A stretch of DNA of 64,000 nt from Schizochytrium sp. CCTCC M209059 (Eukaryota > Sar > Bigyra > Thraustochytrida > Thraustochytriidae): assembly GCA_000818945.1 (NCBI GenBank), contig KN805371.1, forward strand, positions 62,001 through 126,000, given 5' to 3'. The position numbers were made by a program, and so were the translations under genes. This document shows positions 18,054 through 28,093 of the stretch, in pieces; within the stretch, counting starts at the first letter, position 1, and each line of letters starts with the position of its first letter. The notes under the pieces were generated by a model. That model did not search any database and was not told where the DNA came from. It saw only the letters and a list, made by a program, of their open reading frames with translations.

Positions 18054-20742
18054 GATTCATGCATCCCTCTCTCGACACGCGGCTAGCTTGCCCGCCGTCG
18101 CCGCCGCAAAGAGCGGTACACCCTTTGTGTTGTACAAATAGTACTTTGTGTGTTCAAGAGGGTGTGCGCGTGCCGCACAGTGGCCACGCGAAGCGCGCGA
18201 GGGTCTGTGCGCCGCGGACGCTCGTGCAGCGGCTGCGCTCGCTGGCTGAGTGCGGCTGGCGGCACGGCGGGGGGGCGACCTGCGCGCGTCCCGCCGGTGG
18301 CTGGCGAGCCCGAGGAGAGGAGCCAGGCGGGCCGCTGCGGTGCGCTCCGAGCAAAAACGCTGCACGCGCGGGCGCATCGATGCGCTGGTCGGGCGACCGA
18401 CGGATGCCCTCCCTCCCAGGAGACAAGCCAATTCAGTGGTCGCGCGCGTGCGCCGGCGCGCCTGACCTCGCGCACCAGGGCAAAGCTTCTTTCCCTCCGC
18501 GCCTCGCGCCGCGGCGCCAGCACGCGGAGCTCGAGCGGCCGGCAGCTTGGCCGCGCCGGCGCCGCGCGAGGTGGAGGAAGGGCGCAGAGAGACCGTTTTG
18601 AGCGGAGAGACGGCGCAGAGGATGGGCTCGATGGAGTAGGCAGGCGATCGGGAGACCTGAGAGAGCGAGGTAGGTGGTCCGGCCTTCTTCGCAGAGGGTA
18701 AGCAGCAGCGTCGCGCTCGAGCGGCGCGTGCAGAACACAGCGACCTGGCAGGGCAGGTGTCTCCGCGAAAATCGTCGCCCGCCCCACTCGCACTGCGACG
18801 AGACGAGCGGAGCTGCACGTGGTGCCGCAGCGGTAGCGCAAGGAGGCCTTTGGTCCAGTCCTCTCAGCTATATAGTATATCCTCTGCCCGAAAGCTAGAC
18901 CCGCTTGCGCAACATCGACCACAAGGACAGCGACTCGCGCTGGTCAAGCCGCCAGCGGCGCCAAAGCGATAGATAGCCTTGGCCCGGTCGTGCGATGCGC
19001 GCTGGCTCGCACGCTGGTCGCGAGCACCCGCAAGCGCCGCCAAAGTAGCGAGGCGGCGCTCGCGCTGGTGTCGCCCACCTCTGCAGCCGCGACACGCTCG
19101 CTGCAGTGGGGACAGCTCCCCGGAGTCCTCGGTCTCGTTGGCCTTGAAGCGACGAACCATCTGAATCGTGGCTGTCGCTATCGCGCAACGCGCGACGCGC
19201 TCCAAGCAAGAATTCCGTAGCGCGCCGTCGCGGTCCTCCCCTCGCTCGCCCGCTCGCTCGCTCGCAAGGCAGCAGCAGCAGCAGCAGCTGCAGCTGCAAG
19301 AAGCAGCTTCCTCGCTCGTTTGCGCGCGATCGCACGCGCGGGACCGGCACAAAGCAAAGGCACGCGCGCGCGTGCGGTCGCCGTGCCGCGTTGAACAGAC
19401 CTCATGGATACAGGCCCGGACTTGGCGAGACGAGGCCTAACACCATAACACCATCTATCGATGATCTACCTGTCAAACATCGAGCGCGTGATGATTCCGC
19501 AAAAGGAGAAAGGACGAAAACAAAGAACGCTCGCTCGCCGAGAGAGCCTCGCTGAGCTCTGAGAGAGAGAGCGCGCGATCAGCCGAGCCTCGTATTCTTT
19601 CCGCTGCCGAGCGAGAACGGAGCTTGCTGTCGCGCGCGCGCTCGCGGGAGGCGAACGCGAAGCAAATCGAGCGGCGCGTGGCGCTGCGCGCGCGCGTGCC
19701 TCGCCTCGCGGCGGCGTCATGTGTTTCTTCGCTTCCGAGAAAGCCTTGCAGTTCCTTCTCCCCTTGCCGCCTCTATTTTTATCTTCCTTCCCTTCTTCGA
19801 GTTCTCTCAATTTATTTTCTTCTTTCTTTTGCCCGCCAAAAAGAAAAGAAACTCTTCTTGTCTTCCTCATTCACTCAACTCAGAAGTTCCTTCATTTGCC
19901 TTCATTTTTCTTTACAACTTTTTCTTTTTCTTTTCCCTTTCTTCCAAAAATACGGCACGCGCCCGCACGGGTTCCAGCTCGAGCGCGCGGACTCCTTCTC
20001 GCTTGCGCAGAGCGAGCCGCTCGCGGCCAGGAGCAGCTGCCACGAGCAGCTGCAAGAAGCAGCAGCAGCAGCAGCAGCAGCAGCGGCAGCGCTAGCTCAA
20101 GCGAGCTCGCTGCCCGCGCAGATGCCCTGGCAGCGCCTCGCTCTCTCGATGTCAGGCCCGCGCGCATGTGCAAGGCGAGGGGCGCGAACAAGCCTTGGTT
20201 TGTTTGGCTCCCTCGTGCCGATCTTGCGCCCCTCGCCCCTGATGGCTACGTTCGCCCGCCTGTACGCACGCCTGGCAGCGGCTACCAGATGGTGCGCCGC
20301 CGGGTTCGCGGCGGCGGCTTCTTGTCGAGCGAGTGGGCGAGCGAGCGCACGAACGAGCGAGGCCTCGGACGGTTGGCCCGGGACGGTTCAACAGGTCCAG
20401 CCCGAGTTACAAAGTGAGGTGGGTCGGGTAGGTAGGTACGTACGGGCATACACAAGACAACTTTGTGCTTTAGTGCACATTGCGTGATCTACGATCAGGA
20501 CGAACGAATGGAGGCGCAGGAGCAAATCCGCTTGAAAGGTCGATCGCTTGCGGCGAGGACGCAAGAGGCCTGCACGAGGTACGCGAGGCCTAATCGCCGC
20601 CGCGCGAGGCCTTCGAAAGGCATCCGTCCGCTGGGAGAGGTAGGACGGAACGAAGGGAGGATCCACCTTTGGCCACGCACAAAGCGAACGTCTCCGCGTG
20701 CGCAGGGTATGCAGCGCGAGCAAGGTCGAGTGGGAGGCAGAC
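18054..20742. other. Long intergenic stretch, no supported gene
   Basis: Very GC-rich to about 19.7 kb, with many overlapping open frames that read as Arg/Ala/Ser-rich low complexity. It also contains CAG tracts (about 19269-19290 and 20055-20090) and a pyrimidine-rich patch at 19735-19950. I see no conserved protein or RNA gene. It may include long 5' sequences of the gene at 20743. Confidence 0.5.
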
Positions 20743-21390
20743 ATGGTGGATATACACGTCCGCGAAATCGACTTGTCCGAGCGGCTTTGGATGGTGGCCC
20801 GCTATATGATTGCGGTGCAAACTGGAACACCGCTGGATACCTTGACTGTGCGTGCAAGCGTCCAGCACCGAGGTCAGCCCGTGGCGGTCATCGAAACATC
20901 TCTTAAGGTGATCGACGGCACCGGCGGCGAGAGTGCAATGCTCCAAAAGGGCTGTTGTGGGCCTCATAGGGCCTTCACGAACCTCCGTATCGCTCGCTGT
21001 GAAGACGGCCTCGATGATAATGTTGAGGTATCTCGCCCTCTGCGTCTTGCAGTTGCTCTTGAAGATGGCACCATGCACTTTGACACCTGCGCCAGCTTTA
21101 CGCTTGCAATCTTTCTTGCCGGTGAAAAGATTGCTGACGCTACCCAGTCGACTCCGTACAGTATGCACGAGCTCTTTACAAGCGCCCACCTTCTTGCGAA
21201 CTTGCCTGTACACTGGACTTGCGCGCAGCCCCCATCCGTGCATGCTCTGCCCCAATTGAATATGGCAATCGTGGACGATCCATACTTGCATTCAGCTGAT
21301 CTCCAGAATGCTAGCTTTGTTGAGAGCAACGAGGAAGTATACGCAGATTCTGACGAACTTTACGCAGCCTCATACAAGCTAGATCCGTGA
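20743..21390 (+). CDS. Hypothetical protein, 215 residues, beta-rich
   Basis: Not recognised. Starting from the first ATG (20743), the N-terminal 130 residues alternate hydrophobic and polar residues like a beta-sandwich (DTLTVRASVQHRGQPVAVIE; PLRLAVALEDGTMHFDTCAS). The C-terminal part is acidic with Tyr (ESNEEVYADSDELYAASYK). It sits just upstream of a three-gene family that also has a beta-rich N-terminal domain and acidic tail, so it could be a distant member, but I cannot align it convincingly. No signal peptide or membrane segment. Codon use is ordinary for the window, which supports it being coding. Confidence 0.6.
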   Translation: MVDIHVREIDLSERLWMVARYMIAVQTGTPLDTLTVRASVQHRGQPVAVIETSLKVIDGTGGESAMLQKGCCGPHRAFTNLRIARCEDGLDDNVEVSRPLRLAVALEDGTMHFDTCASFTLAIFLAGEKIADATQSTPYSMHELFTSAHLLANLPVHWTCAQPPSVHALPQLNMAIVDDPYLHSADLQNASFVESNEEVYADSDELYAASYKLDP

Positions 21391-23033
21391 TTGACTCAAA
21401 TTGTCAAACAAAGCACGGTTCTGCACGTGTAGGTAGCTTTCCTTGCAGTGAAGCGCCGAGATGCAAATGCGTGAACATGGTCTCGTGCACATTGACGTCA
21501 GCTGCTGTCGCGCCGATGAAATCAAGCAGCGCGCTTTCAATCGTTCCGTACGTCGAACTTTTAAAGATTCACCAAATAATGATACATGACTAAATCTTCT
21601 CTGCAATCTGTACATTGTTGTCTTCCTGTTTGGCGGCCTTCTTACATAATTCGAATGTTTCTTGTACGACTGTTGTTGTATAGAAACTCGCTTGCAGAAG
21701 CAACCACGCTCTCGAGTTTGCTTTGTCGAAACGTCGCTTCTCTCGTTTGCGCCAAGAACGTTTTTGCTTTCTTCTAAAAGTGGCGCTCAATGTCAATTTC
21801 TGCTCGATCAAGTCATGTTGACCCGCGCAGAGCGAGGCTGCAAAAGGCGCTTGCTTTTGCTGATGAAACCATGAAATCGCAAGAGCTCGCGGATGAGATC
21901 ATGGCCCGCTTCAACATATGTGCGCGGCATGTTATGAAAGACAATGACAGCGAGGACGATCAATTGCTCTGTTCCTCGAGAACCACTCGACGTACGTTTC
22001 GAAGACAGTTAGGCCCTACGTCTGACGTAACGACCGGCGCGTCATCATCGCACGCGTTTAGGTCTTGGTAATTTCGTTCATGTTAAGGTGCTGAGAAAAA
22101 GAGTCAAGAACTTCTTGCCAGCTTGGAAATAACGAACCACACCGCGTCAAAAACCTGCACACCGTCCGTTATTCGAGCAATCACCCATGATGCAAGTAAG
22201 TTTGCTTTGCGGGCCAGAAAAACCTGCTTTGCGTAGCTGTGGACCACTTTTTTTGTGATCGTGAAAGCCGGCCCGAGATGGTCTCATCGTGGAATGCACA
22301 CCGTAGCATACATGCATGCATGCATCTCGGAATAGCGCGCACGAATGACATTCACCAGGGTTGCCAGCCGCTCGTCAGGCTTCTGCAAGGTGTGCGTGCT
22401 GATCGTCGCGGGTCATTGACAACTCCTGCGCGACAGGCACGTGCACCTGGCTGAACGTGGCAGTCCTTGCATGCGTACCTCCAAGCCTCTTGCTCTGTGT
22501 CGCGTGGTTCGTACCGCCTTGTCGCACACAGAGACGGCGAGGCCCCAACAGGAAGAACTGCGACGTCAACATCAACAATCATCACAATTACAATGTAGTA
22601 CGACTCGCTCGCTCATGAATGGGTGTGAGGAAAAGATGGCGAAAGTGCGCACTGTCCCAGAGAGTTAATTCGGCAAAACAACGTCACGAACGTCACGGCC
22701 ACGCCGCTGTGAGACGAGAAGGGAGGCTCGCGCCGGACCAGTCGCGCGCGCAGAGCCCGCCCTTTGCACTTCCCCGCCCGCCTGCCCGCCCGCGCCGCGC
22801 GTCCTCCGTCGGCGCGAGCAGCAACAAGAGAAAAGCACGTGCTGCGAGCGTGCCTGAGGAGCTTTCCTCATTGAGATTGCTACGAAGCCTCGACAGCGAG
22901 GTGCGCTTGCGATACCTCCGGGGGACTCCTGGGCGCGTGCGGTGCGGTAAGGTAGCGCAGCAGCAGGGTTGCTCGCGACCAAGGTGGCGGCCCTTGCCTG
23001 CGTGAGCGTGCTACCTAAGTCGATTGAGAAGAG
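21391..23033. other. Intergenic, mixed
   Basis: Moderate GC to 22.6 kb, then GC-rich. It has a short (CATG)n run near 22307-22325. One small frame at 21790-22071 is listed separately as doubtful. Otherwise nothing supported. Confidence 0.4.
21790..22071 (+). CDS. Possible small protein, 93 residues (doubtful)
   Basis: Begins with an ATG and has a central amphipathic helix-like stretch (LQKALAFADETMKSQELADE) and a basic, Ser/Thr-rich C-terminus. No family recognised and no supporting context. It may be chance. Confidence 0.2.
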   Translation: MSISARSSHVDPRRARLQKALAFADETMKSQELADEIMARFNICARHVMKDNDSEDDQLLCSSRTTRRTFRRQLGPTSDVTTGASSSHAFRSW

Positions 23034-23130
23034 TACGCTGCTGGTGCTGCAGGTGCTGCTGGTGCTGCTGGTGCTGGTGCTGGTGCTGGTGCTGCTGGTG
23101 CTGGTGCTGGTGCTGCTGGTGCTGTTGCTC
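23034..23130. repeat. GCTGCT/GGTGCT triplet-hexamer repeat
   Basis: A mixed run of CTG and GGTGCT units ending about 35 bp before the ATG at 23164. It is probably in the 5' UTR of that gene: a stop in the same frame (TGA at 23143) separates it from the ATG. Confidence 0.9.
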
Positions 23131-23163
23131 GTGCGGTAGATTGACGTTCACGTGCTGTCCACC

Positions 23164-24423
23164 ATGATAGCTATGAACTTTCTCGGCTGGACGACCTGCT
23201 CGCAGGCATACGGTATCAAGCGCAAAGCTCTCGACAAGGACGTAGTAGCACTCAGGAAGCGTTTGGCCGCTTTGGGTATCTTTATGGTATCCAATGTGCC
23301 GGAAGGCGCGCTGGAAAAATTGAACATTCGTATCGAGTGCTTGCCCCATAAAAATGCGACGCCAATCCTGCTCACGGAGGCAAGCGCTCCGTCCGAAGTG
23401 CTTGGACAGCGCCCCAAGCAGGCCCATATCACACGCTCGCGCTTCGAAGACCCCAGCGGCGTGGCCTGCGTCAACTTTGTCCACTACGTCCGTAAGGGCA
23501 CCAATCTTTACATCTTTGTGGACGAGGGCACAGTGAGCCAGGAAATGATGACCAAGCCCATGCTTTCAGCGTCGATGTGGCTGCGCGCTGCAGTGAGCGT
23601 TCAATTTCAGAGCACCTCTGAAGAACTCAAGATGAACAGCGAACTGCTCGAATGGGTGCCGCTGGGTGAACACGCGGGTACTGCTTGCAATACCTCCGAC
23701 GCGGATCTGGCAGCAGCTCGTGCCTACCTTGTACACGTGCTTCGAAATGTGGAGCACGTTCTGGAAAAAGGTTGCATGAACGCGGATTACCCCACTGAAA
23801 AGTTTGGCTCCCTCAAGTGGCTTCGCGAACACCCCAAAGAGGCCAAGGCTTTGGTTGATTCTGTTTGCGGTGCTGATGTAGAGACTCACTTCAGTTCAAA
23901 AATGCAAGACCTTTTCGGGCATTTCGTCGAAGACTTTGGGCCCGACGGGCCCTTCCTTCGCGTCTCCCTCGCCACCACCACCAACCAGCTTTTGGCCAAG
24001 CCGAGTGATGACGTGGTGATGGCTGTCGGAAGCTTCGCCGAACTTGGTGACCATTGGCAACAAGGTAAGGCGCACATGGATCGGGCTGATAGCGATGATA
24101 CGAGCGCTCCCGCTGATTCCGATTGCCAACTGAGCGCCTCGCCGCAATCGATTTCTGCCATTGACGATGTCTTGCATGACGTGGACTGCGGAACGTTTTT
24201 TTCCTGTGTGGACGCGCTCACTCACGGAACCAGCAACCAGTTCCTCATGGAACAAAATGGCGCCCCTTGGACTGCCATCAGCTCGCAGCTTAGCACAAAT
24301 AGCACCATCAAAAGTGACAACTCGACTGCAAGCACCGACATTCCCGAGAGCCAAGACTTTTCTCCGTCTCCGAAGCGACAGCGCGATACTGAGACGACTT
24401 CTACCATGCCCAATGGTGCCTAG
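23164..24423 (+). CDS. Putative nuclear regulator family, member 1 (unknown)
   Basis: A 419-residue protein, the most diverged of three tandem paralogues (with 26041-27447 and 28094-29350). The ATG has a strong context (CCACCATGA). Shared with the others: FLGWTT start motif (LIGTTN/LIGNTN), VSNVPEGALEKLNIRIECLP, CVNFVHYVRKG then LYIFVDEGTV. Also shared are a helical block VEHVLEKGCMNADYPTEKFG then SLKWLREHP and a basic C-terminal motif SPKRQRDTE. The region between (about 300-390) is acidic and Ser/Thr-rich. A beta-rich domain plus helical module, acidic tail and nuclear-localisation-like end suggest a transcriptional regulator. This is inference; no known DNA-binding family is recognised. 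Confidence 0.7.
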   Translation: MIAMNFLGWTTCSQAYGIKRKALDKDVVALRKRLAALGIFMVSNVPEGALEKLNIRIECLPHKNATPILLTEASAPSEVLGQRPKQAHITRSRFEDPSGVACVNFVHYVRKGTNLYIFVDEGTVSQEMMTKPMLSASMWLRAAVSVQFQSTSEELKMNSELLEWVPLGEHAGTACNTSDADLAAARAYLVHVLRNVEHVLEKGCMNADYPTEKFGSLKWLREHPKEAKALVDSVCGADVETHFSSKMQDLFGHFVEDFGPDGPFLRVSLATTTNQLLAKPSDDVVMAVGSFAELGDHWQQGKAHMDRADSDDTSAPADSDCQLSASPQSISAIDDVLHDVDCGTFFSCVDALTHGTSNQFLMEQNGAPWTAISSQLSTNSTIKSDNSTASTDIPESQDFSPSPKRQRDTETTSTMPNGA

Positions 24424-25224
24424 AAGCAATAATGACTCTATGTAAACATGTTTTTGGTTTCTTGTCGACCTCCATCTCAGTATAACGACAGGAATTTTTC
24501 ATTTTTATTTTCTTTCAACAAAGCGACGCGTCATTTGCTTCTTTGTCTTGTCGCAGCTTTCCTCAGCGACAACGCGCGACGTCTTCTTCACTCTAAGTCC
24601 ATGTCGTCCTCAGCATCGTAAGCTGGCAGTGCTCGGCCATTTTCTTGCTGAAAAAGCCTCTCTCACAAGTCCTTCAGCAAACCCCCTAAGACTTTCTTTC
24701 AAGTTGTTGGAGGCCGCTCGCACCTATAAGGCGGCCCGCTTTGTGCTATTCCAGCAAACGAACTTTCAAAGTGACCTTTAGAGACTCGCACAACTTGAAC
24801 TTGAAAGCCGCTGCCGCGAGAAGAGGAGTATGGACGCAGCAGCTCTGGTTGCGAACGTGCTGCAGTGGCCGCTGCCGCACGCGCGCCGTCTCTCTCTCCC
24901 CTCCGCCCCGCTTTCTCGCGTCTCCCCCAAAGAAAGAATGCTGCACAGCGAGCTCTACGGAAGCTCTTTCCCTTGTCTTGGGGTTTCCTATGCGACAGCT
25001 CAATGGCCTCCTGCGGCACGTACCAGTCGCGGCGCGTTTTGCTCGCGCTGGAAAAAGATGGAAACTTCAAAGAGACTTAACTTAGCCCAGCCCAGCCCAG
25101 CCCGGCCCAGCCGCCGCCGGGGCCGCGACGGAGCGAGCAGCGGCGGGGCGGGAAGGAGGGGTGCAGAGGCGGAAAGCGCAGAGGAGCGGCGAGCGCAGGG
25201 CTGGGCGAGCAAGGGAGCGAAGGC

Positions 25225-25258
<34 letters not shown>

Positions 25259-26040
25259 GAAGCTCCAGCGCCGCGTCGCGGTCTCGCCTTGCTTTTCGTG
25301 GCACAGCCAGTTCATTTTTCTTCTTTCCATTTTTCTCTTTTCTTCTTTCAATTTTCCTTTTTTCTTCTTTTGATTTTCTTTTCCCTTTCTGTTTTATTTG
25401 TGAGATTTGGTCTGGCCCCGACTTTGGATTCTTCTGGCTCACTCGCCAGGCTCATCTTCCTTGCAGACTCGAGTAGTAGCGAGCAACTGCTCGAGGAGCG
25501 CGACGCGCGCTTCTGGGTGAATTCCTTGCTCTTTCGTCGAGACGCAGCGGCTCTGTATTCCCCCTCCAATTCCAGCTTCTTGCCTCCATTTTCCAAATTC
25601 CTTCCATAAAAAGAAAAAAGAAAAAGTTTTAAGCTTCGTTGCAAGTCGTGGCGCTGGGAAAAGAGCCCATGAATTGCAAAATAGGCCTAGTTCGCAAAAA
25701 GAAAATTCCAAGTAAATCTCAATAGACTCTAAGCCGGAGCAGGGAATATCTTGGAGAACGGCACCGAGGACCCCAGGACTCCTTCGCCTACGAGGCAAAT
25801 TCGTAACTCTCCAGGAAAAGCACCAAGAAAAATCGCTCACGCCGCCGCTCGCCCAAGCCATCCGCCGCCTCCGCCGCCGAAGCCCGCCGCCGCCGAAGCC
25901 CGCCGCCGCCCAAGTCACCCGCGCGCCCAAACCTTTCGCGCGTGCACGCGCGCTCGCGCATAAAGGTATCGATCGATCAGGCTGCGAGACGAAGCGACGC
26001 CTCGAGCGAGGACGTGCAGCTGCTGCTGACGGAGCAGACG
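24424..26040. other. Intergenic between paralogues
   Basis: Contains a CCCAG five-base run (25084-25112), a (GGCA)n run (about 25226-25252) and a pyrimidine-rich block (about 25314-25400). Further on are CCGCCG runs and a TAAAGGTAT that could act as a TATA-like element (25961), 80 bp before the next ATG. No gene seen. Confidence 0.5.
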
Positions 26041-27447
26041 ATGGCCTCCGCGACCATGGCGCGCGCGCCAGTACCAGCCCTGAAGTTGATTGGGACCACC
26101 AACCAGATGCAGGGCCAACAGCTCAATTACCAGACGGGCGCCGGCAAAGGCCTCAATAGCAGCTTCGTCATCTTCGAAATTTCCGGTCTCGAATCTGACA
26201 GCTCGCTCTGTGCCGTGCGGGTGTCGCTGCTCGCGGTGAAGAACAAAGGAGAAGAGGTCTTCATCACCAGAGCCGATATCCCTGCGATCGTCCTGCACGA
26301 GCAGCAGCAAGGCGCCCTCGTGCACTGCCCAAACACAGACATCCGCGACAGGACCCACGTGCAAATAAATTGGATCGCCTTTATTCGCAACAACTATGGC
26401 AACGCCCTCTTCATTGTCAACGAGGGCTCGGTGACCAAGAAGAGCAAAACCAACGGAGCGACGGGCAAGTTCCTACGCGTCCGGCTCGAAGTCGTGTGCA
26501 ATGGCGGCCAGCAGCATCTTCTCAATCAGGTGGACATCCAATGGCAGTCCAACCTGTCGAATGGGCGCAAGGGAGCGCATCGCGAAAACCTTGCTCACTT
26601 TCGCGTTGCGTACAACCTTCACGCCGCGAGGCACATTCGACATGTACTGGATCACGGCGCCATGGATCCGTCGAGCCCCACCGCGGAATACGGTAACCTG
26701 GCTCACCTGATGAAGAATCCGCACATTGCAAGAGAATACGTCGTGCAGCACCAGCCCCCGGGTTACCGAAGTGGAGATGATTTTCTCGTGGACACCGTGC
26801 GGTCCTTCCTTACAAGGCGCGCCCCGACGTCAAGATCGCAGCTCCACTTTGCAACAACGGAAGGGTGGTGCTACCTGAAGCAGGATACCGCAGCCTTCAG
26901 CGCGACGCCCGGCGGCATCAACGATGTCAACGAAGCCTACAAGGGAACTGTAGCTCTCGGGCACGTTTCGGCGATTGACACCGGAGCACCGCTCGCCAAC
27001 CAAAGCAGCGATCTGGTATCCTGGCTTGCGCCGGCCTGCCAGGAAGGCGCATCCACGGAGGACATTTTCAATTTTATCTTGGATGGCTTCTTCGCCGGAA
27101 TGTCGCAGCCCTTTCTGCCTGAGGTCCCTCCGACCAAATACTCCACAGATCAAGAACAAGAGGATTCCTCCTCGATCATGTCTGGTATCTCTCAGTTCGA
27201 AAACCATGAGGCAGGCACCCCGATCATGCTCGAGGACCCAGATCTCCTAAACCTGGAGGAGGGCACCTTCCAGGTACATGAATTAAACACATCCAGCGAT
27301 ACGCACGATCCGCTGGATTTCCTCGTTAACTTTAGTGACATGGAAACTCTCGATGACGAGAATATAGAGAGCTCCTCTTTCAAACGCGCTCGAGATGACG
27401 GCACGGAGCTCGAGGATACAAACAAACACAAGCGGTTTCGCAATTAG
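26041..27447 (+). CDS. Putative nuclear regulator family, member 2 (unknown)
   Basis: A 468-residue paralogue, roughly half identical by eye to member 3 over the first 230 residues. The ATG at 26041 opens MASATMARAPVPALKLIG; upstream in-frame sequence has no ATG. Conserved blocks: LIGTTNQMQGQQLNYQ, FEISGLESDSSLCAVRVSLL, THVQINWIAFIRNN then ALFIVNEGSV, GKFLRVRLEVVC, VDIQWQSNLSNG, and RHIRHVLDHGAMDPSSPTAE then YGNLAHLMKNP. The C-terminal 120 residues are acidic with bulky hydrophobics (DPLDFLVNFSDMETLDDE), like an acidic activation domain, and end in FKRARDDG then NKHKRFRN, a basic nuclear-localisation-like tail. An AATAAA overlaps the region just after the stop (27449). Function inferred only from layout. 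Confidence 0.75.
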   Translation: MASATMARAPVPALKLIGTTNQMQGQQLNYQTGAGKGLNSSFVIFEISGLESDSSLCAVRVSLLAVKNKGEEVFITRADIPAIVLHEQQQGALVHCPNTDIRDRTHVQINWIAFIRNNYGNALFIVNEGSVTKKSKTNGATGKFLRVRLEVVCNGGQQHLLNQVDIQWQSNLSNGRKGAHRENLAHFRVAYNLHAARHIRHVLDHGAMDPSSPTAEYGNLAHLMKNPHIAREYVVQHQPPGYRSGDDFLVDTVRSFLTRRAPTSRSQLHFATTEGWCYLKQDTAAFSATPGGINDVNEAYKGTVALGHVSAIDTGAPLANQSSDLVSWLAPACQEGASTEDIFNFILDGFFAGMSQPFLPEVPPTKYSTDQEQEDSSSIMSGISQFENHEAGTPIMLEDPDLLNLEEGTFQVHELNTSSDTHDPLDFLVNFSDMETLDDENIESSSFKRARDDGTELEDTNKHKRFRN

Positions 27448-27850
27448 GAATAAACAACAGAAGGCACACCTTTCCGCAGTAGCCGCGAGGGGCGTCTTGC
27501 AAAGTGTACATAATTGATGGAAAGAACCAATGTCGATACAAAAACCCATGGAGAAAATTCTTTCCCCCTGTATATACACAAATGAAATGAACTTTGCAAG
27601 GTATAAACCTCTTGTTCTGAAATTAATCATTCGCAACGTTGAAGAGAAACAGAAAAAAAAAGTAATAAGAAAAAATAATAAGAAAAAAGGTAGAAAGCGA
27701 GATTTTCAAAAGTTCTCCGACTCTGACCTAGACATTTTCTGTGTCGCAGACAGGAATCCTCGGACCTCGCGCGTCGCAGCCGCACCTCGCGGCACTTCTC
27801 GTCTCGCGCGGTGGCCTCGCCCCGCTCCGCCTGTGCGCGCGCCCCCGCTC
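27448..27850. other. Intergenic between paralogues
   Basis: About 400 bp, A-rich at 27640-27700, then GC-rich. No gene seen. Confidence 0.5.
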
Positions 27851-28012
27851 GCCTGGGTCTACGCCGCCTCGCCCGCCTCGCCCGCCTCGCCCGCCTTGCC
27901 CGCCTCGCCCGCCTGGGTCTACGCCGCCTCGCCCGCCTCGCCCGCCTCGCCCGCCTCGCCCGCCTTGCCCGCCTCGCCCGCCTCGCCCGCCTCGCCCGCC
28001 CCTCGCGCCAGC
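27851..28012. repeat. 9-bp minisatellite (CGCCTCGCC), nested
   Basis: About 16 copies of a CGCCTCGCC-type unit, interrupted twice by CGCCTGGGTCTACGC, so there is a higher-order repeat. It ends about 80 bp before the ATG of the next gene. Read in frame it gives Ala-Ser-Pro repeats continuous with that frame, so translation from an upstream ATG (27530) cannot be excluded, but the paralogue start argues against it. Confidence 0.9.
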
Positions 28013-28093
28013 CGACGGCCGCGACGAGGCGCGAACAGAGAGGAGGAAAGAGAGGAAGAGGGCGCGCGAGACCAGCGTGCCGGCGCAGAGACC

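Noticed and set aside
27530..28093. N-terminal extension of family member 3 from an earlier ATG
   Set aside because: Encodes Lys-rich then Ala-Ser-Pro repeat sequence absent from the paralogues, whose start matches the ATG at 28094.
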